DNA from: Brienomyrus brachyistius
Taxonomy: Eukaryota > Chordata > Actinopteri > Osteoglossiformes > Mormyridae
DNA: 64,000 bases
NCBI RefSeq assembly: GCF_023856365.1
Contig: NW_026042796.1
Span: 33,258-97,257, forward strand
Direction: 5' to 3'
Part shown: positions 58,507 to 64,000 of the stretch, in pieces
How the letters are laid out: the number at the start of each line of letters is the position of its first letter
How positions within the stretch are numbered: the stretch's first letter is position 1
Translations under genes and position numbers: made by a program
Notes under the pieces: generated by a model
Seen by the model: the letters and a program-made list of their open reading frames with translations, nothing else
What the model was told of the DNA's origin: nothing
Database searches by the model: none

Positions 58507-58772
58507 CTGTGAGACATATAATACACCAGTGTGTCTGTCAGTCACACATATCACATTTAAACCTGAAGAACAAAACAGTGAATCTATTCTGACTGAAGTA
58601 AGTAAGACTAAGAAAAGGTCACTCTTGAAACTGAAATATAAATTATGAAAGATATTCTACAGAGAAAATGATTAGATGGAGAACAATGAATTAGTGTTCA
58701 CATCCCAGGGCACTGATAGTGAACAGGTGAGATAAATGATTTTATTAACATATTTTAATGTATCTATTGTAT

Positions 58773-59101
58773 CAGGGTGGCATGGTGGTGCAGTGGTTTG
58801 CACTGTCGCCTCACTCCTCTGGCACGTGTACTCAAGTCTTCGCTGGAATTCCGTGTGTATGGAGTTTGCATGCTCCCCCTGTGTCATTGTGGGGTTTCCT
58901 CCAGGGACTCTGATTTCCCCCCACAGTCCAAAAACATGCTGAGGCTAATTGGAGTTGTCAAATTGCCGGTAGGTGTGCTTGTGCGAGGGAATGGAGTGTG
59001 AGCGTGTTCTGCAATGGGTTGGCACCCTGTCATGGGACGTTCCCTGCCTTGCGCCCATAGGGACCCTGAGTTAGACAAGCAGTTTCAGACAATGGATGGA
59101 T
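58773..59101 (+). repeat. Dispersed fish repeat (unit 3)
   Basis: Same as the unit 2 copy, with the same start. Confidence 0.7.
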
Positions 59102-59397
59102 GCAGCACTGGAACAGATATTACAGAGTACAACTGTAACACTGGTCTACGCTGCAATGAAAAACCACCTACAGACATGTTAGTCAGTCTGCACACCATTA
59201 GTAACAATTCATCCTCACAAAGATGAAAAAATGCCTGAATTATGTTGCAAGCTACATGGATTTGTCTGGATTTGTATACAAAATAAGTGACTGGCTGTAT
59301 GTCTGTGGAAAATGCTGTGATTTTTGTCATATTACAGACTGATCATAAACTAGAAGACACACATTCAATATTAAAGACACCAATTAGCCTGACTGTG

Positions 59398-59548
59398 CGT
59401 TTTTGGATTGTTGGAGGAAACCCACACAGCATGTGGAGAACATGCAGACTCCACACAGACAGAGCAGAAGCCAGATTCAAACCCCTAAACATGGAGGCGT
59501 GAAGCAACAGCGCCGCCTACTGGACCACCGTGCCACTATCATTGAAAC
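59398..59548 (+). repeat. Fragment of a LINE/SINE-type dispersed repeat (unit 3)
   Basis: Counterpart of 17275-17425, same as unit 1. Confidence 0.7.
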
Positions 59549-59710
59549 AATAATCCCAATAAATAACTCTGTTTCACAACAGCTGATAAATAGGGGATTA
59601 TCCCCACAAAGAAGCACAAACCCCTTCGTGAGTGAAACTGCTGGGTTGATTAGTATGTATCTATTTATATTCAAGCATAAATAATTCACAGGCAGATTTA
59701 AATCAATTAC

Positions 59711-59999
59711 TTATGTTTAACAGTAATATGAACTGGAATCTGCAGGATTCCACAACCAGCCACCAATACCAGCCAGTGTCCTTCCTCTCCAGCCCACTCA
59801 TTGTCACAATGAAGGTTTTATTTTCTGTGTCATCCCTGATCAGAACAGGCCTCCCATGCAAACTCACTGATCTCTCTGATGCACAGGAGCCCCCAATCTT
59901 ACACCACATCCTTTGTCTTTTGTTGTTTCCATAGTAACACTGACACTGTCTCCATCCACACCCGTCACCTCCTGTTTGTCCACTGACAGCCCTGGAGGA
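59711..59999 (-). pseudogene. Ig V-type domain 2 exon (unit 3)
   Basis: Same two lesions as the unit 1 exon. Differences from unit 1 are only a few substitutions. It lacks the local repeat gain seen in unit 2. Confidence 0.7.
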
Positions 60000-60342
60000 C
60001 TTCAACACACAGGTAAAACACTCAACGATTTGCACAGCAATGAAATGTTTATGAATATCAGCCCATTACAACATACATACTGTATGTAAATGTTTGGCCA
60101 ACCCCTGACATTTTTTAACATATTGCTTATCATATTTAACCTCATGAAGTCGCCCGATTTAACTGACACTGTTACTTCTTCCAAGTCTCGTTTATCATAT
60201 TGAATTAAATTAAAATGCAGATTTTTAAAATATTAAAACATTTTTCCATCAGTGTTTGTGTTAAGGTCCTTCCTTTTTGACTCAGTGACATGTTACATAC
60301 TGTGCATCTCATTGGCTACAGTCTGCAGTACAGACATCTTAC

Positions 60343-60555
60343 CATCAGTGACTGACAGATTAACCTGATCAGAGAGGCTCCACTGATCTTCACACCACAC
60401 CAGTACCGATCGGAATCCTCAGCTGTCAGATTGTTGATGGTCACAGTGAAGACTCGCTGGTCAGGATCATCTCTGACTCACACTTTACCCTCCTGTGGAG
60501 AGTCAGTGTGTACTATGGGAGTACATGACCTCACATTATACCCTCTGCACCAGTA
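60343..60555 (-). pseudogene. Ig1 exon, downstream part (unit 3)
   Basis: Same split exon as in unit 2, with the same junction at CACCAGTA. Confidence 0.75.
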
Positions 60556-60894
60556 CGGGACTCCACTCCAACAACCGCTGCAAACACCGCGCCTCCCTGA
60601 GAGCCATCACCCATCAGCTCATCAGCCACTGCAACCAACTGCAAAGACCTCCCTCTTTCCTGCATCCAAGTAAACCAATTCCTTTCCTTTCTAACAACCT
60701 AAACTGTCCTATTCACCTGCTATATTCCTTTAGGTTTATATTCCTACAAACTGCTTGCTTTGCAGAACAGTTTTTCCCTTTTTAGGTTAATCATTTTAAA
60801 TCTGGTCACTGCATTTTCATGATTACATCGTTTGTGTCTTTTCCGTTATTTCATGTTTATTGTTTGTTAGGTATAATGTCTGTCTTATGTTAGT
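60556..60894 (+). mobile_element. Insertion segment left of LTR (unit 3)
   Basis: Counterpart of 34749-35088. A one-base length difference near 60675 shifts the frame that ends in PSKPTSFPF in unit 2. Confidence 0.4.
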
Positions 60895-61319
60895 TGTAGG
60901 AATAAATGTATGTCTTTTTACACAACTTCAGCCTCCGTCATTGAGTGCTCACAATAGTCCCTGCCTCTGCGATCTGGCTACTACGCTCTGAAACCTCAAA
61001 CTCGCCTGAAATATCGCGAGACTCTCTCTCATTGGCCGTGAGGGGAGCTTCGCTACCGATCGTTTACATTACCTGGTGACCCAGCTCGCTGGACGAGCCT
61101 ACTAACCCAGGTTATTAAGCGATACGGGTTATTAATGAATCCCATTTAAGTCTCACATTAACAGACTCACTGGGATTCGCATTTGTGTTTGGAGGAGCCG
61201 ACCATTCGGCATAACAATTGGTTACTAATCAGCATCAAATAATAATTAATTAAAAGTTAATTAATTTCAAAACATTTTGGTGGAGATATTAAAATATACC
61301 TGAGCTAATAATTCCTACA
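60895..61319 (+). mobile_element. Candidate LTR, 425 bp (unit 3)
   Basis: Counterpart of 35089-35513, same ends and same junction to the Ig1 exon. Confidence 0.6.
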
Positions 61320-61554
61320 GCTGTCAGATTGTTGATGGTCACAGTGAAGACTCGCTGGTCAGGATCATCTCTGACTCACACTTTACCCTCCAGTGGAGAG
61401 TCAGTGTGTACTATGGGAGTACATGACCTCACATTATACCCTCTGCACCAGTATTTCACATGAGTTTTATATCTGTCACCATAGGAACATGGGATTGTTA
61501 CAGATCATCCTCTCTGTACACAGGCCCATTTCACTGTAGACACACTGTCAGCAC
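61320..61554 (-). pseudogene. Ig1 exon, upstream part (unit 3)
   Basis: Same split exon as in unit 2. The acceptor reads CCTACAG here instead of CCCACAG. Confidence 0.75.
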
Positions 61555-61831
61555 CTGTAGGGAAAATAATTAACTGAATAAGGATTTTCCATCTCATGAC
61601 ATCTCTAAGTAATTATGCTTGGTTTGTGTAATACTTAGATTAGGTCATGTGTAATTAACAGAACAGTGATGATGTATAAAAGTCAAAGACCATCATTTTA
61701 CTATAAGAACAAGGAAAACAAAACTAGTGTCTGATCTTGGGAAGGGCTTCAGCAGGATGTGGGATCGGGAATCTGAGCCTGGCAGTGTGTTCTAGGGTCT
61801 GAGAGGAAAACCAGGACCTTAAATCCCTAGT

Positions 61832-61848
61832 AAAAGGCCTAGATGAGG
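61832..61848. repeat. Target-site duplication, left copy (unit 3 LINE)
   Basis: Same 17 bp as at 36026-36042. The right copy would be outside the window. Confidence 0.9.
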
Positions 61849-61959
61849 GTTTCCGGTAATGGCGGCTTGCTGAGAAGACGTGCCCATTTCTGCTCCGCTA
61901 TGTTTCTGTAAAATCCTGAATAATACTCGTTTATTGGACGTTGAACAAGACCAGTAGTG

Positions 61960-62898
61960 ATGCCTCTCTCGCAAAAGAAACTTGGTAAAAACATTAGTAG
62001 ACCGACTCAGTCGAAATTGTCTAACTTCACTTCTAAGTCGAGCTCCGAGGCTAGCTGTGAAGCTAATGTTAGTGGTGAAGATAGCGAGAATAATACCAAC
62101 ACCTGTCAGGTGATGGAGGAGAAAATTGACAAGCCAAATGAGAGGGGAAAGACGGTCGAAAGCTTAGACGCAGTACTGGCGGCTATTGCAAACTTGAAAT
62201 CGGATTTTTCCTCCAAACTGGACGGTATTTTGTCAGCAATAGAGACTGTGAGGAAGGATGTTAATGAGTGTGCTAAGCGGGTCGGTGAGGCGGAGGCCCG
62301 GATATCTGCAGCAGAAGATAGTATCACCACCTTGGAAGCAAAGGCACGGACTCTTGAAAATAACAACAAAGATCTCGAAGACAAAGTGCTGGATCTGGAG
62401 GCCAGATCGCGACGTTCTAACTTGAGACTTGTTAACCTGCCCGAGGGCGCGGAAGGAGAGGACGCGTGCGTCTTCTTGGAAAACTGGCTGCCGGAGGCTC
62501 TGAACTTGGCACCGCTACATACCGCTCTGACGCTGGAGAGAGCTCATCGGATCGGCCAGAAGAATACGTCAAACACCGCTGCACCGAGGACAATGATCAT
62601 GAAGTTCCTAAATTACAAGGATAAAATGACCGTGATAAGAGCTGCCAGGGCAAAGGGACAGATTCTTTTCAAGAACCGTCCGGTGAGATTTTATGAGGAC
62701 CTGGCGACCGGTGTACACAGAAAACAGAAAGAGTTTAACGCCGTGAGACAACAGCTTCGCTCCATGGGGATCCGGTACGGCATGATTCCTCCCGCGCGAC
62801 TGATAGTGACATACAACGGAAAGTCTCGCATCTTTAACCAGCCAGGTGAAGCGGAGAATTTTGTGAAGGCTCTGAGGTCAGAAAGTGGACTGGGTTGA
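61960..62898 (+). CDS. LINE ORF1 RNA-binding protein (unit 3)
   Basis: Same 312-residue protein as at 36154-37092: coiled coil, RRM-like domain and C-terminal domain. I see no amino-acid difference from unit 2, while the DNA has at least one silent change (AAACGG to AAGCGG near 62277). The start is the ATG at 61960. Confidence 0.9.
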   Translation: MPLSQKKLGKNISRPTQSKLSNFTSKSSSEASCEANVSGEDSENNTNTCQVMEEKIDKPNERGKTVESLDAVLAAIANLKSDFSSKLDGILSAIETVRKDVNECAKRVGEAEARISAAEDSITTLEAKARTLENNNKDLEDKVLDLEARSRRSNLRLVNLPEGAEGEDACVFLENWLPEALNLAPLHTALTLERAHRIGQKNTSNTAAPRTMIMKFLNYKDKMTVIRAARAKGQILFKNRPVRFYEDLATGVHRKQKEFNAVRQQLRSMGIRYGMIPPARLIVTYNGKSRIFNQPGEAENFVKALRSESGLG

Positions 62899-63332
62899 GA
62901 ATGTAATCATTGACATGCTGTGTGTTGGCATGAAGGAATAATTACTGAGCTTTAAGTTTTAAAAGAAGAGTGAAAGAGAAAGGCCAATTTGTTATATTTG
63001 TTTATCGGTCCAGAGGCTTACAGCTACTATTAGTAGCCTAATTTTCTTAATGTATCCAATAACGAGTTTTTCTGTTTATGTAGCGGGGTGGGGTAGGGGG
63101 GAAAGGTGTTTAGGCATAGTCGGTTGATCCTCACTTTTGGGTGGAACAACCTTTAGCTGTTAGACAAGTACCAGTATATATAGGGGGAGGGAAATGGGTA
63201 CCAAAGTTCAAGTTAAAGGGGTATGTTCAATACTTATTGTTGTGGGTGTAGTTTTTGACATTCAGATGTTATTTGTTTCTCTATCCTTTAATATTTCAAA
63301 TGTGTTGGGAAGCTCATTTAGTGCTGTGTGTT

Positions 63333-64000
63333 ATGTCTGGTGGAATAAGAATTAAAATTTCTTCTTGGAACTGCAGAGGACTACAAAAACTGGAGAAGGT
63401 AAAACAAGTAATGACTAGGGTGAAATCTATGCACTCTGATATCATGCTACTTCAGGAAACACACCTGTTGTCTAGTCAAGAGGCGAAGATTAGGAGGAGG
63501 TGGCAGGGCAGTATATATTCTGCACCCTTCACCTCTCAGGCAAGAGGTGTTATGATTTTGATCCACAAATCTATACCATTCCATGTGACAAGGGTTATTA
63601 AAGACAAGGCGGGGAGATATATTATTTTACAGGCACACTTATTACGGAAAATAATCCTGATAATTATCTATGCTCCAAACATTGACGACCCAAAGTTTTT
63701 TCATAATCTTTTTTTGACAGCATCATCTCTGTCTGGTAGCTTTATTATAGGAGGGGATTTTAATTGTACATTGAATCCAGAATTGGATAGGAGCTCAGGT
63801 ATTGATTTCTCGCATCCTAAAAGTAGACAAACTATTCAACATTTTATGAAAGAACTTGATCTGAGGGATATTTGGAGGGATATGAACCCCAAGGTCTTAA
63901 AATTCTCCTGCTACTCAAATACACTTTTTTTTTTTTTTTTTTTTAGTTTCTGGCAATATGAGGTACAAAATAAAGGATTGTCACTACGATAGCATTTTAA
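63333..64000 (+). pseudogene. LINE ORF2 endonuclease part, broken and cut by window end (unit 3)
   Basis: Endonuclease motifs are as in unit 2 (SWNCRGL, LLQETHL, IYAPN, GGDFNCTL). The poly-T replacement is shared but one T shorter (20 T, 63925-63944), so it leads into a third frame (SFWQYEVQNKG). Near 63630-63665 a one-base and a two-base loss compensate each other, which changes QGTLITEKIILINIY to QAHLLRKIILIIIY without breaking the frame. Confidence 0.85.

Larger units (their letters stand above)
42600..64000. repeat. Tandem segmental duplication, unit 3 (cut by window end)
   Basis: Third copy. It has the Tc1-like block like unit 1, and the LTR insertion and LINE like unit 2. It stops inside LINE ORF2 at the window edge. 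Only one copy of the 162 bp dispersed repeat is present at about 57004, where units 1 and 2 have two. Confidence 0.95.
61849..64000 (+). mobile_element. L1/Tx1-like LINE, cut by window end (unit 3)
   Basis: Begins at the same base of the same target site as the unit 2 element and is nearly identical to it, so it is the same insertion copied by the segmental duplication. Only the 5' region, ORF1 and the endonuclease part of ORF2 are in view. Confidence 0.95.

Overview
The window is eukaryotic genomic DNA, most likely from a ray-finned fish. It holds degraded L2/Rex-like, L1/Tx1-like and Tc1-like elements and a Gypsy remnant of fish type. It also has fish-style dispersed repeats with a TG-microsatellite tail, and immunoglobulin V-type exons of the CD300/pIgR-like kind found in teleost receptor clusters. 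I see no bacterial operon, rRNA, tRNA or CRISPR array. I do not see an intact host protein-coding gene.

The dominant structure is a large tandem segmental duplication. A roughly 20 kb unit occurs three times in direct orientation: unit 1 about 1-19690, unit 2 about 19691-42599, and unit 3 about 42600 to the window end, where it is cut. The copies are nearly identical over most of their length. They differ by a few large events. (i) A 3.2 kb block with an L2-like fragment and a Tc1-like transposon is present in units 1 and 3 and absent from unit 2. (ii) A 151 bp piece of a minus-strand LINE remnant is kept only in unit 2. (iii) A 0.77 kb LTR-bearing insertion flanked by a 134 bp host duplication is in units 2 and 3 only. 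(iv) A 5.7 kb L1/Tx1-like LINE with a 17 bp target-site duplication is in units 2 and 3, and unit 1 carries the empty site. (v) A block before the immunoglobulin exons differs completely between unit 1 and units 2/3. (vi) A 162 bp dispersed repeat occurs twice in units 1 and 2 but once in unit 3.

Each unit reads in the same order from left to right: L2-like LINE tail; degraded Gypsy gag-protease remnant (+); [L2-like fragment and Tc1-like element]; C-rich tract; an unrecognised minus-strand open frame; a CCAAT/TATA-bearing stretch; TG-microsatellite repeats; minus-strand LINE remnant; two opposed copies of a signal-peptide exon; a Tc1-like TIR element with a nested solo LTR; then a minus-strand CD300/pIgR-like pseudogene. 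That pseudogene has a membrane/tail exon, an Ig2 exon and an Ig1 exon. The last element is the L2-like LINE fragment that leads into the next unit.

The only long open frames are in the LINE: ORF1 (intact in both copies) and the reverse-transcriptase part of ORF2. The endonuclease part of ORF2 is broken by a poly-T replacement, a second frame change and a stop codon. The host-derived content is an immune-receptor pseudogene amplified together with its transposon surroundings. I found no convincing new biological system. The main points of interest are the recombination history of the array, the odd LTR junction, and the pattern of decay in the receptor exons and the LINE.
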